Of a stretch of 64,000 nucleotides of DNA, positions 1 to 10,712 are shown one piece after another (within the stretch, counting starts at the first letter, position 1; every line of letters begins with the position of its first letter). The notes under the pieces were generated by a model. It was not told the DNA's origin and searched no databases. It saw nothing but the letters and a program-made list of their open reading frames with translations. The position numbers and the translations under genes were made by a program. The stretch is from Metaphire vulgaris (Eukaryota > Annelida > Clitellata > Crassiclitellata > Megascolecidae): NCBI GenBank assembly GCA_018105865.1, contig CM030847.1, forward strand, positions 14,871,089 through 14,935,088, written 5' to 3'.

Positions 1-46
1 AAAAGGTTCGAACGCTTGTATACAGGGTGGCGGGGCCCCGGACGGG

Positions 47-330
47 CTGGATCGAGGGCCGTTTTAAGGCGTAGGCAAGGTAGGCACGTGTTAGCGGGGG
101 CCCCGCGTTATATTAGGCGGGGCGAAAACAGTTTTTTCCCGATACTCAAAAAGTTGACGAGCAAAAAAGGTCATCACGTTTTTTGTTGCTTGATCTTTCA
201 ATTAATTTATCCTCCAGAAGTTTATAAGCAAAACAGGTCAACACATAAAAAGACTGCAGCGCGCGGGGCCCCTAAAGATGCGCGGGCCCCCGGGCAGAGC
301 GCCCAATTTTCGAACACATAAAGACGAGCC
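47..330. mobile_element. degraded hAT-like MITE (GGCCGTTTT family)
   Basis: The left side (GAGGGCCGTTTTAAGGCGTA) matches the left end of the better preserved element at 11526-11790. The right end is too diverged to place. The interior contains the motif GACGAGCAAAAAAGGTC near 157 that recurs in many other elements here. GC-rich blocks of GGGCCCC flank the core. No coding sequence is seen. Confidence 0.35.
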
Positions 331-391
331 TTTTGGCATTAGCAACATAATGCATTCGTAAATATATGCGAAAAAAGTAAGTTGCACCAAC

Positions 392-715
392 TTGCAATCT
401 GGAGTGAAGCATTCTGACTGATGGAACTGACGCCAGTCAGGGGGTTGGTGGCGTTGCAGTAGTAGCTGCCGACGTCCGACCGGCTGTTCTTCGAGTGAAC
501 GACCCGCAGGAAGAAGAGCTGACCGCTCGGTAGGAGCATCCGGTGCGACAGAGGGTTCTCGATCGTCGTAATCACCGGTTCTCCGTTGCGGTACCAGGTG
601 ATGACGGGCGGCGGGTCGCCGTCCGCCTTGCAGTTCAACGTCACCGCGTCGTTTCGACCGACGTACTTGTCCTCCGGATGTTCGACAATACGAGGATTCG
701 TTATTTGCTGGACAG
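392..715 (-). CDS. robo: Robo (Roundabout) receptor exon, first Ig domain (partial gene)
   Basis: Internal exon of a Roundabout-type guidance receptor, which in animals binds Slit at the cell surface through its first Ig domains. The reading frame gives PRIVEHPEDKYV, then the first Ig cysteine in TLNCKADGDPPP, the tryptophan in ITWYRNGEP, the hallmark SHRMLLPSGQLFFLR, and the second cysteine in GSYYCNAT, ending NASLQIA. SHRMLLPSG followed by FFLR is characteristic of Robo Ig1. On the minus strand a good acceptor (TTATTTTGCAG) ends just before 715 and a donor (GTTGGT) follows 392. The exon is 324 bp with phase 1 at both ends, usual for Ig exons. No other Robo exon is recognised, so the neighbouring exons lie across large introns or outside the window. 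Family assignment is strong; orthology to a particular Robo paralogue cannot be judged. Confidence 0.82.
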
Positions 716-796
716 CTGCAAAATAAGATCCACGGTTAGGGAAACCTTGGTCAGTCGTCGTCGCTTATGAAATTGACGCAACTTAGAACGTGAATT

Positions 797-930
797 TAAA
801 GTGGCTTAGGAGGCATTACTGCCTGTGTGAAAGCCACTATAGGGGCGCTAACGGAACGGGGCTTGAACCCGCTCCGTCAGCCTGCCGCTCCAGCGCGTAA
901 CAACCCACTCTGCCATCTTCAGCCTCTGAG
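797..930 (-). mobile_element. tRNA-derived SINE with CR1-like 3' tail
   Basis: Read on the minus strand, a Pol III A box (TGGCAGAGTGG, 905-915) is followed by a B box (GGTTCAAGC, 861-869), giving a tRNA-like head. The 3' part (801-837) forms a stem GTGGCTT/AAGCCAC enclosing a second stem AGGCA/TGCCT. This matches the 3' end of the CR1-like LINE copies at 48934-48971 and 50201-50238. Sharing a tail with a LINE is how many SINEs borrow LINE reverse transcriptase. It is a retroposed repeat, not a functional tRNA gene: the head is not capped by a clear acceptor stem. Confidence 0.7.
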
Positions 931-973
931 TGATAGCTGGGTTCACCTGGTCTTTTATGGTTAGGATTTGGAG

Positions 974-1184
974 TAGTGGTGGCTCTAGGATTTGGCAAGT
1001 GGGGGCCTTTGGGGTGGCAACTTCTAAGCTTGGGACCAACCATTTGTTGATAGGTATGTAGTAATAAGTATAGGATCCCAAAATAGGAGCCACCGGGGAG
1101 GGGGGGGGGTGGGGGGGTGGGGTGGCAGACATTCAATAGAGGTACGGACCCACCGTGCTCCCATGTCGAGCTGCTGCTATGCTG
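974..1184. mobile_element. hAT-type MITE, CAGTGGCGGCTC family, diverged copy
   Basis: Starts TAGTGGTGGCTCTAGGATTT and follows the same internal sequence as the copies at 10524-10712 and 57350-57543. The right end is degenerate. Flanks ATTTGGAG (966-973) and ACTTGGAG (1185-1192) agree at 7 of 8 bases, consistent with a hAT 8-bp target duplication. Confidence 0.6.
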
Positions 1185-1192
1185 ACTTGGAG

Positions 1193-1239
1193 TAACCATC
1201 GATTTATGTTTAATGGCATTAGAATGGTACTGAAAAAAG

Positions 1240-1286
<47 letters not shown>

Positions 1287-2045
1287 AAGCAGGATATTGA
1301 ATAACTTTTATTGCTATAAAGAAACAGATTGATTCTAGCCAGTCTAAATGAAAATAGTTTCAGTTATCAAAGGATCCTTCTCATCATTCCATATTAATAG
1401 GGTTTTACTGTATATACAAATACAACAAATACAACGTGCCAGTGAAAACGCCACTAGACTTGAATGAACACCTGGGCATGAAGGTAACAATGCATTTTCC
1501 ATAGAAAAAGTAACAGCCAAATCTGTATAAAACTACCGAAGCAAATTCATTGTCATTTGTCAACATCTGTTGCTGTAGAATTATGGTTTTGGAAGTCCTT
1601 TATGATGATATTTATAGTCTTTTAATTACAATAAATATAATTTCGGGTAGGCTTTTTTTATTAGGCCGACAAATCAATAGGACATTCTTGAAATGGCTTA
1701 ACACATCAATAAATAAATCTCCTAGCAACAAATCACTCGCAATTAACTCTCCAACTTATGAAATTTGCAATTTTCTTAAACCTTTCTCACAAAAGTTTTT
1801 TTCAGGTTTGAGCATTAAGTGATAGATTAGAACAAATGTTAAGTTGGCTCTTCGTGAACATCTTCATAGGCAAGCAGTTTGATCAGAACCATTCACGTGA
1901 GTCACATTTCGAACTCTTCCACGTTCACGGCATAAAACCATCATCGGCTAATTGGCTCACAAAACATTAACATTAGATGCTTATAGATGCTTTCTAAAAG
2001 ACATTACAAAAGAACTTTTCAACAGAGAACGATGCCACTGGAAAT
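1193..2045. other. AT-rich stretch without recognisable gene
   Basis: Contains a TAT triplet array at 1242-1284. A 90-codon open frame near 1550 has no domain, splice or composition support. Nothing else recognised. Confidence 0.5.
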
Positions 2046-2046
2046 A

Positions 2047-2144
<98 letters not shown>
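2046..2144. repeat. (TAT)n microsatellite
   Basis: About 33 near-perfect triplet units. It produces spurious poly-Ile and poly-Asn open frames. Confidence 0.95.
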
Positions 2145-2145
<1 letters not shown>

Positions 2146-2377
2146 GAACATTCATAAAGCGCAAGTTCACATAGTGCAGCAAATGTTCTTGGAATTAAGC
2201 AAAATGAAGGATTTAGCACAATTCGATTTACCATGATGAAAATATTTGTGTGCAAGAGTCTAGAAGCAAGAACCCAGACCGTGTATATGGCTGGAAATCT
2301 CCTTGAAGTGCTTGAAGTTTCTAATAATTATGACCACCCCCTCAATAAGAAACACCCCCCCCCCTCAATAAGAAATG

Positions 2378-2416
2378 CCAGGAGGAGGAGGAGGAGGAGG
2401 AGGAGGAGGAGGAGAA
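2378..2416. repeat. (GGA)n microsatellite
   Basis: Short purine triplet run. The flanks 2145-2730 show no supported gene; CCCCCTCAATAAGAAA is duplicated just before it. Confidence 0.85.
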
Positions 2417-2730
2417 GGAGCGTGTCTTATCGCATAAGTTTTAATGCTTGAGCGACCAGTAATATGGTCCACTGACATCACAGGGTCGGCAGTTCAAAGA
2501 AGACGGTCGCATGACGGGTCAACCAGAGTTATTCCGGTGAGGAATGACACGGCATATGAAATGACGACGGTGACGCAAATGCTTGATGCCGGGAAGACAC
2601 GAACTATGGTAATACACAACGACGACAAGCCATTGCGGGGTTGACAGTCTCAAAGAGCAATACTTTAAGCAGAAATCGGCGGCATCTCGCTGCACCAGAA
2701 ATAATCGGCCAATTTTGCAGCAAAGTCCCC

Positions 2731-3065
2731 ATCTCTCTCTCTGTCTCTCTCTGTCTCTCTCTGTCTCTCTCTGTCTCTCTCTGTCTCTCTCTGTCTCTCT
2801 CTGTCTCTCTCTGTCTCTCTCTGTCTCTCTCTCTGTCTCTCTCTGTCTCTCTCTGTCTCTCTCTGTCTCTCTCTGTCTCTCTCTGTCTCTCTCTGTCTCT
2901 CTCTGTCTCTCTCTGTCTCTCTCTGTCTCTCTCTGTCTCTCTCTGTCTCTCTCTGTCTCTCTCTGTCTGTCTCTCTCTCTCTCTGTCTCTCTCTGTCTCT
3001 CTCTGTCTCTGTCTCTCTGTCTCTCTCTCTGTCTCTCTCTGTCTCTCTCTGTCTCTGTCTCTCTG

Positions 3066-3098
<33 letters not shown>

Positions 3099-3153
3099 GT
3101 CTCTCTGTCTCTCTCTCTGGCTCTCTCTGTCTGTCTCTGTCTCTGTCTCTGTC

Positions 3154-3188
<35 letters not shown>

Positions 3189-3195
3189 TTCTCTC
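2731..3195. repeat. (CTCTGT)n array, about 465 bp
   Basis: Hexamer CTCTGT repeated with interruptions, becoming irregular after 2965. All long open frames over it (Ser/Leu- or Arg/Glu-rich) come from the repeat. 3196-3470 shows no gene. Confidence 0.95.
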
Positions 3196-3481
3196 AGATA
3201 TTGCAAAATTAAATTCCTCTCTTTGGACCCCGTGGTGCTTTCGGAGATCAATCAAACGGACAAAGTATGTGGCTTAACTGGCAACATGAAAAGAAGGAAG
3301 ATCACCTTTGGGACGATTGCGTAGATTTTAGCGCCTTAAAGCCGCGAGTGCAAAGAAACTACTTATGCCAACAGAAAGTTAATATTTTAAACTTAAAGGC
3401 TGAACATAAATTGCATGGTAACTCAATAATCATTATAAACTATTTCGGCTAAATTTCTGCTCCTATCATATGTATGTCAGT

Positions 3482-3641
3482 CAGGGGCGTAGCCAGGAAT
3501 TTGATTAGGGGGTATAATGTGATGTGGGGGCATAAATCTTTAAAAACTTAGAAAATCTTAAAAAACATTAAGCATGTTAAGATAGCCTGATTTTTTGGGA
3601 GGGGTATATATACCGATATACCCCCCGTTGCTACGCCCCTG
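3482..3641. mobile_element. hAT-type MITE, CAGGGGCGTAGC family
   Basis: Terminal inverted repeats CAGGGGCGTAGC and GCTACGCCCCTG. A perfect 8-bp duplication ATGTCAGT lies at 3474-3481 and 3642-3649. 160 bp, no coding capacity. A second copy is at 20763-20958. Confidence 0.85.
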
Positions 3642-3649
3642 ATGTCAGT

Positions 3650-3960
3650 TCTTAAAATTCCTGACTGAAGTTTGAACAAATAATTAAAACTTTAAATGTG
3701 TTAAAAACTCATTCAACTGAATTACGGTTCTAAATTTGTAGTTTGGGTCGGGAGGCAGAGACGCACACTAGGGGCCATCCATATATTACGTACGCAAGAA
3801 AGGCATATTTTCAGCCCCTCTGATCGAACAAAATGGAAATCCATGGTCGCTAACGTAGAAATACACAGCACCTGAGGAAGAATAATAAGAAGAAATAGCA
3901 TACATAACACTAAAATACTAAGGATGTAAAGAGAATTCACCATCGTCGACCTATACATGA
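3650..3960. other. no gene seen
   Basis: Unique-looking AT-rich sequence. GGGGCCATCCATATATTACG at 3771 resembles one end of the Harbinger-like MITEs, without a partner end. Confidence 0.4.
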
Positions 3961-4136
3961 ATGGCTTTCAGCGACAAATTGACACAGACTGTATTAAGTT
4001 AAATGCCTCATAAAAATTCAACTATATGTTATTCGTATACAGTACAACTATTAATTGGACATGGATGTCTGTAGATCGAACCCAGTTTCGACGGCTCATG
4101 TAAGGCAAGACTGATCCTCTACCAAATAAGCTACAG
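3961..4136 (-). mobile_element. tRNA-like SINE
   Basis: On the minus strand CTGTAG (4131-4136) can pair with CTACAG (4068-4073) as a remnant acceptor stem. In between are an A-box-like TTTGGTAGAGGA and a B box GGGTTCGATC (4074-4083). The loop region resembles tRNA-Val. The tail toward 3961 is AT-rich with no clear end. Confidence 0.5.
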
Positions 4137-4220
4137 AGGTATTTATTATTATCATTATTAACTTCTATAGGGCCAGTTCCAATACTTAAAGGTAGGCCTA
4201 TTTCTCGACGGTATTCATAA

Positions 4221-4551
4221 GAGGCTGTCCATTAATTACGTCAACAACTTAGGAGGTAGGGGTTTGAAAAAGTTTGACAGTTGTTGACAGAGGGTCAAGA
4301 GAAGTTGACGTCAACAATTTCACTTTTTACAAATAATCAAAAACTCGATGAACAAAACAGGGAAAATGGCAAAAATGGTCATCGCCGCAAAAATAATAAC
4401 CTTGTTATTTGGACCTATCATTGATCTTGGGGAGGGGGTTTGCAAAAGTTTTTGACGCAATTATAGGGGGTAATTGAAAGTTGACAGTTGTTGACAAGGG
4501 GAGGGGTCAAAAATTGCCAAAAAATTTTCGGCATACTTAATGGACAGCCCC
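4221..4551. mobile_element. Harbinger-like MITE, family 2
   Basis: Ends GAGGCTGTCCATTAATTACG and its complement ending GGACAGCCCC, with TAA on both sides (4218-4220 and 4552-4554), the 3-bp duplication typical of PIF/Harbinger. Subterminal TTGACAGTTGTTGACA repeats lie inside both ends. The full-length relative is at 41247-41662. No transposase. Confidence 0.75.
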
Positions 4552-4602
4552 TAATCCAGAGCGCTAAAGACAAGGCCAATTCCAGAGATCAGAGTGTGTA
4601 AG

Positions 4603-4820
4603 CAGCTTGGCAGTTATTGACAGAGGAAGAGGGGGTCAAGAGAACTTGACGTCAACAATTTCACTTTTTACTAATAATCCAAAAATATGAAATGTTATGG
4701 AATGCTATTTATTACAACGAAGAAAAGCCTGACATCAACCAAAGTTATCATTTTTACACTTGATGAGCAAAAAAAGGAAAAGGTCATCACTACCGCACAA
4801 AAAATAATCTTAAATAATAA
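4603..4820 (+). mobile_element. truncated family 2 MITE copy
   Basis: Matches the interior of 41247-41662 (TTGACGTCAACAATTTCACT, then GATGAGCAAAAAAAGGAAAA), but lacks both termini. Confidence 0.6.
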
Positions 4821-4929
4821 TTCTCTTTGTCATTTAATTAAGTTTGTCAGTCACGCTACACGGAAGTTGTTGAAAGGGATGGAGCGCATCTTCTTTCCGG
4901 GGGTGTGCTGCAAACCCTATATTTAAAGT

Positions 4930-5190
4930 TTTCGAGCGTTGGGTCCGGCGCTGATCTCCGGTCACTTAGGCATACAGCGACGCGGATGGCTTATACCATT
5001 AAGTTACCTAGAGTAGGTTGCCAGTCAAACGTCTAGGCCCGTGCTTTACTTCGCAGCAAACGCTGCTCCTCAATTTGGTGTTATGACCGCCCCCTAGCGA
5101 GTAAGGCTGAGTCGACCTTAGGGACTCGTACGGGACTTGAACCCGTTCAGTCAGGGTGCTTGCCCAGCGTGTAACCACACAGAAATTAAT
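4930..5190 (-). mobile_element. tRNA-derived SINE with long body
   Basis: Minus-strand B box GGTTCAAGTCC (5133-5143), with an A-box-like region around 5163-5180. The body contains GGTCGACTCAGC, shared with the SINE at 28361-28672, then a unique tail to about 4930. Confidence 0.6.
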
Positions 5191-5612
5191 TAATAATCTG
5201 CATAAAAGCAGCATTTAAGAAACTTTTACCCTTACGTCTAGACCAGCGCGGATTGTAATCAACGCCTAAATTTTCAATATCTATTTTTAGACTTTAATTA
5301 TAATTTGCAGCTTTTACTTTTTATGTGGATAACATAAAAGACAAATGATGCAAATTATCAAAGCCCAACAGTATTAAAAATTAAAATATGTCTGACGGCA
5401 GCAGTCACAGATGAAAGCTAAGGACGCCGCTCATTACAAGAAAGGATTAAATACGAGTTAAAAATCGTCTCTGGTGCTTCTTAAATACACAACATTATGC
5501 GTCGTTTGAATTTTTAGCCAGGGACTAATTAAAATCCGTATCAATATACAGAAAGAGTAATAAGCCTGCGCCTTGAAACTTTCCCCCAGTAGATAAATGC
5601 TGAAAATAACGG
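5191..5612. other. no gene seen
   Basis: AT-rich, no supported open frame or repeat end. Confidence 0.4.
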
Positions 5613-5615
5613 TAA

Positions 5616-6111
5616 GGGACCGTCCATAAATGACACGACGAATTGTACTCAATAGAGTTTCAATACTACTGTTTAGGGGCCATCTATAAATGACGTCACG
5701 CACTTAGGGGAAGGAGATTCAAACATTTGTGACGATGTGTGACGACGGGGGGGGGTTCCAGAAATGTGACGTCACATAATACTAAATAGTGTTATTAATA
5801 TCACAATGCTATGCTATCGCAAAGTTGAACGTATTTTACACCTATAAATCATTTTTAAAAAGAATTTGAAAAAGTGTCTGAATTTCGCTTCAACTATAAT
5901 ATTTATAATGAGTATTTGTTAAACGAATTCATAGCAATACCCGCTTCATTCAAAAAATAAGTGAATTGAAACATTAATTTTGACATTAAAAAGATGGAGG
6001 TTAACGCGTTGTGACGTCATTTTTAAGGGGATCTGACTTTTGTGACGACTTGTGACGATGGGGAGGGGTAAAAACTGCCAAAATCGCGTGACGTCATTTA
6101 TGGACGGCCCC
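5616..6111. mobile_element. Harbinger-like MITE, family 1, copy 1
   Basis: Outer ends GGGACCGTCCATAAATGAC and ...GACGGCCCC are flanked by TAA (5613-5615 and 6112-6114). An internal second terminal motif GGGGCCATCTATAAATGACG begins at 5676, so the left end carries a doubled terminus. Several TGACGTCA palindromes lie inside. No coding capacity. Confidence 0.75.
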
Positions 6112-6114
6112 TAA

Positions 6115-7688
6115 AGCAGAACGACATAAAGTACCAATCCTCGAATTGCGCAAAATAAGTTCTTCGTCAAAACCGTTGTTGTAGAAAGTCTTATTGCCGG
6201 CTTATTCGTCTGGACTGGAGGTCAAAATTGCTAGTAATTGTCTAAGATCTTTGCGGATCAAACTTGACGGTCCAGCGGGCAAATTAAACTACAGCGTATA
6301 TGTGTAAAAGTTAAGATCTTTGCAAAAACTGCGCACCTGTAAAAGCCTGGCACCACTTGCGAATAATAATTAACCTGCATGTCTGGGAGGTGAATTAATA
6401 ATGGATTTAATCATGTACACCTGTAGCCAAGAAGAAGAAAAATTAATAAGAAGTAGATTTGCGAAAAGCAAACACTTGTCAACAAACACAATTACTACGC
6501 CCAGGATCGGGGAAGGCCCAAACAGGCTGAAACAGCTAATCAACCGATCTTTGCTCATCTGCCGATAGAAGAAGAAGAAGAGGAAGAAGAAGAAGGAGGA
6601 GGAGGAGGAGAAGGAGGAGGAGGAAAAGAAGAAGCAATATAAAAATGTAATCATCGATAAGTCGTCGTTTTTTAACTCTCCCAGCATCGCCTGGCATCAC
6701 GTGTCGCAGTTGGCAAGATTACCTGAGGCTAATCAGCTGGTGGTCGGAGGAATTAAATTCAATTATTCCCCATCTACCGATACCATAGAAATACTGCCGA
6801 CGACGGAACGCTTTATCGGAAAATGATGTGCGCCACAGAGGCGGATAATGGAGGCGGAAGCCGGCTTCATCGCTGTAACCGACTTCGCGCTCCCTACCCT
6901 CGCGACTTCGGAGGACGGCTGGTCGACGGTTGAAGCGAAAAGATCTCTGGAATATATGAATTCGAAATATTGCGGGATTTCTGGCCGGGAACGTCGCCAA
7001 GATTTATGACGAAGTGCTTTGAAAGCGGACTGCAGTAGAACGGACAGAGACGGAGCGAGTGACCGGAGCTATTATGTGCAAGTGCAGTTAGAGAAATGAC
7101 AGGTAAATATGATTGATGGACGGAGGAAATGATCGCAGCGGGAAATAAGAGGCACGAATTCCGAAAGATACTGCAAAAGGAAACTTAACAAGACCGACGC
7201 CGTATATATGTAGGACTTTCAGTATAATATATTGTATAGCATATGCCATAATGTCTTTATAGTTGGGCATATGTCATAATTGGCTGCACAACTGAGAAAT
7301 ATATATATATATCTCTCTCTGACAAAACTGATTTCAGCCTTAGGCTATGTTTCCTTTTTGCCGAAATGAGACCTTGAACGATTTCATCCTTGAATATTGA
7401 AGCTAAAAGTAAATTCTCACTTTCGGAAAATGGAAAACAAAAAATACAACGCTAACAGCCCCCCAGATGTTGGAATTTTATTAAATGCATTCGTTTAAAA
7501 ACTATCATCACACGGGGGCATACGAATGCAAAAGAAGTTCGACACAATGGCATTAGAGTCTTGTCTACAAGGATCTTAAAATAAATTACTCTATTCTGAA
7601 AGGGAATTTAAGTTACATCTTGTTAAGTAACCACTGCAGCCTTGCTTGTTACCTGGCGGCAATTTGTGTCTGTCCTGTTCTCAGCTGC

Positions 7689-7690
<2 letters not shown>
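6115..7690. other. no gene supported; purine-rich triplets
   Basis: GAA/GGA-rich run at 6568-6645. 6700-7010 is GC-richer with a minus open frame of 93 codons, but no domain, splice site pair or start context supports it. Confidence 0.35.

Positions 7691-7750
<60 letters not shown>
7691..7750. repeat. (CT)n microsatellite
   Basis: Perfect dinucleotide run. 7751-8323 shows no supported gene. Confidence 0.95.
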
Positions 7751-7753
<3 letters not shown>

Positions 7754-8323
7754 ACGAACATCAGTTACTGCTGATAGATTTTCTTGGAACTATACTTTGT
7801 CATGACACATTAAAGACACTGTTTCATCGTTATACGTTACAAGAATGAAAACAAGAGAAGCGCCAGTTGCTTTTATCAATCATGAGTGACATCATCCGGT
7901 GTATAGCGTCTCTTCCCGATAGACACACTTGTATCGACATCTCGTGCAATCATGAGAACTACTTTTCTCTACTGACGTACATGACATCAACCGTATATAG
8001 ATGTTCTGAATGTAGCAGTGAGACAACATCTGTGGAAGGAAAACCGACTGCATGGAGTCGTAGTCGCCGTGCTACAGCAATTCTCACTCCACAGCGCTTC
8101 AAAAAGTTCTTTTGATTTCAGTCAGTTTTGGCAAACAAAAGGAACGGACGAAAATATCGACTCGGGAGATGGAAAAATGCGCTCGTTCTCACGAGAAACA
8201 ACACTTCAACGGGGAAATCTAATAATCTACTTCCCGGGGACAGGCAGTTAAGCGCTTCCGGTAAAGTTGCTGAGTCATCAGACAGTCTGCGGTTTTCCTT
8301 CAGGGCTAAAAAGAGACAGGGGA

Positions 8324-8441
8324 ATGATGCGACCATCTCTCGGAAAGAACAAATACCCTGCAGAGTTCAGTCAGTCGTCGAGGAATGTCGGTCCGTGGAG
8401 TTGGAAACTCCTGCTGCTGCTGCTGCTGTTGGTGCCGGGGA
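8324..8441 (+). CDS. candidate signal-peptide exon (weak)
   Basis: Open frame beginning MMRPSLGKNKYPAEF and ending in WSWKLLLLLLLLVPG, a charged N-region followed by a strongly hydrophobic core like a signal peptide. A donor of near-consensus form (GGGGA followed by GTGAGT) ends the frame at phase 1, common for signal-peptide exons. The Leu run is written by a CTG triplet array, so it may be accidental. No following exon is identified. Sequence shows the frame and donor; function is inference. Confidence 0.28.
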
Positions 8442-8601
8442 GTGAGTGGACCGACCTCTTCAAAGGCCGATCCTGTTGGCCGTTGTCTAGAACGACAGGG
8501 CCGCGTGTCTAAGATTTTGACAAACGAGCTGTCCACTCGACGCGGCGACCGCTGCTTCTTCTTCTTCGTCGTCGTCGTCTAAGCACTTCTGCTATAGTGA
8601 A

Positions 8602-8603
<2 letters not shown>

Positions 8604-8671
<68 letters not shown>
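8604..8671. repeat. (CT)n microsatellite
   Basis: Dinucleotide run with one CCC interruption; a smaller CT-rich run lies at 8839-8887. 8888-9240 shows nothing recognisable. Confidence 0.93.
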
Positions 8672-9246
8672 GGAAGTCCATCAACAGAGGACTGTGAACG
8701 AATGTCGACGAACCCTTTTGTTGAACTGCCACTCATCACATACAATTAACTCATTTACCGCTAAGAACGCGAAAATTCTGCCTTAAAACGCATGTTTCCC
8801 ATTGAAAAAACCTAGTCGAACGTTCTAACATCTGGTCGTCTCTCTCTCTCCCTCCCATCCTCCCTCCTTCTCTCTCTCTCTCTCTCTAAGTCTAAGGACA
8901 TGGGACATAGAAACAAATGTCAATATATTTGACTGCAGATCAAATTAAAAATACGCAACAATGTCGCATCGATATTTCATACTCGATTTTCAAATTATCA
9001 GAAAAAGAAGTTGCATTGATTTAATATTAATAGATCGAATGGATCAGAATTCAACGCATCAACAGGCAGTGATATAGAAAGAGATGCTGTCAGTGGCCAG
9101 GGTGTCGGATCACAACGGCATAATACATCTCCATTCTGATTGTCAGTTCTTTCTGTCATTTAAGTGTATATTACAAGTAAATAACAATTTCTGCCATTGT
9201 TCGAGGTCATAGAACCTATCGACCTTTTTTTAAACAGAGGTCTACT

Positions 9247-9248
<2 letters not shown>

Positions 9249-9289
<41 letters not shown>

Positions 9290-9361
9290 TATGTAGTATT
9301 GTAAAGCGCTCTTGTTTTTGGTCATTCTCCCATTTTTATTGCGCTATATAAATTGTCCAGC

Positions 9362-9421
<60 letters not shown>

Positions 9422-9456
9422 TAATAACGATGATGATAATAATAATGATAATAGTA

Positions 9457-9498
<42 letters not shown>

Positions 9499-9500
9499 TC
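9249..9500 (+). repeat. (AAT)n arrays around a LINE 3' tail
   Basis: AAT arrays at 9249-9288 and 9363-9420 and a TTA array at 9458-9497. Between them, GTAAAGCGCTCTTG and GCGCTATATAAATTGTC match the 3' tails of the L2/CR1-like copies at 12722 and 57760, so this is a short LINE tail with its AAT terminus. Confidence 0.75.
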
Positions 9501-9973
9501 AGAGTCACTAATTCCAGGCTAAAATTGAAATCTATTCCAATTTTTAATATAGTTAATATAACATTAATTGAACGACATCTAGAATTGACCGATAACGCCT
9601 GAGGCTATTATTGCCACCTTCTTCTAAACTAACAGAACCGAAGCGCTATATGACTCGCGTTCATCCAGATGAAGTAATTTGTTCTTACAAGAAGCTATCA
9701 GAGCTTTGCTTCTGTCAAGGCAATGAACCGTAAAACACATCTAATACATCTTGATTAGAAATACTTGTTCCCAGAAGCAAGATGATTTGTATAAATGGGA
9801 TTCATATGGGAGGTCGTTGCGTTCATAAACTCCTTATTCTCGCCTCTCGGCACGATTTTCTACTGTCGACTCTTTTTAATACCTGCAATGTCCGCGTGCT
9901 TTGGCTGGCGGTTAAGCCGTATATGAAATAAATATTGTCGAGACAAGTCAAAACTAACTAAGCCTAAGTAGAT
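9501..9973. other. no gene seen
   Basis: Unique AT-rich sequence without supported features. Confidence 0.4.
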
Positions 9974-10312
9974 CAGTGGTTCTCAAACTGGGGTCCGCGG
10001 TTTCCTCGGGGACCGCCAAGCGAGCTCAGGGGCACCGTGAAGCCGTGAAGGGATTACTTTCTCAAGATATCTCGCCAACACCTCAGAACTGAAAACGCAC
10101 AGATGGATCAAAGAGTTTTCATTACATTTTAATTTTAATTTAACGATTAAGATTTGCGATTTTCTGATTAAATAATTAATTGATTGACAAAACAAGTAGA
10201 CGTTAATAGCAATTAGTTTAACATATACAGCTTATAAGGTCCGCGAGCCATCACAAGAATGCCTAGGGGACTGCCACGCAAGAAATCCTTAAAAGTCTGA
10301 GAACCACCACTG
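9974..10312. mobile_element. hAT-type MITE, CAGTGGTTCTCAAAC family
   Basis: Left end CAGTGGTTCTCAAACTGGGG, right end CTGAGAACCACCACTG. Flanking octamers AAGTAGAT and CTCTAGAT match only partly. No ORF of note. Confidence 0.65.
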
Positions 10313-10523
10313 CTCTAGATCGATTGCCTTAGCCTATCATTGATTCATTATGGTCATGTGACTGATTTATTCGCTCTTATTTCCAACAGGTAACTTAAAC
10401 CATTTAGCTAAAATATAAGTGTTATAGACCTATTATGATGATTGTGAAACTATCAGTAGAGCAGTTTGAATGAAAATATTCTTCTCTATCGTGGCGACAG
10501 TGACTTTTTTCATACAATACTAA

Positions 10524-10712
10524 CAGTGGCGGCTCCACCGGGGGGCCAGGGGGGCCGTGCCCCCTATTGAGAGCCTGGCCCCCCAGTGGCCCCCCAGTTG
10601 GGACCCTATACTTAATGCTACATACATTAAACAACAAATGGTTGGCCCCCCATGATTAGAAGTTGCCTCCCCCAACGCCCCCCCCACTTGCCAAATCCTA
10701 GAGCCGCCACTG
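10524..10712. mobile_element. hAT-type MITE, CAGTGGCGGCTC family
   Basis: Ends CAGTGGCGGCTCCACC and CTAGAGCCGCCACTG. Flanks AATACTAA and AATACCAG agree at 6 of 8 positions. Inverted relative to the copy at 57350-57543. Confidence 0.75.

Noticed and set aside
845..930. Functional tRNA gene
   Set aside because: A and B boxes are present but the acceptor and anticodon stems are poor and a LINE-like tail follows; same reasoning for 4068, 5130, 28604 and 40150.
2604..3324. Long frames of about 200 residues, Ser/Leu-rich or Arg/Glu-rich
   Set aside because: They are translations of the CTCTGT array in several frames on both strands.
6719..7000. 93-residue minus frame with mixed composition
   Set aside because: No recognised domain, splice support or start context; flanks are non-coding.
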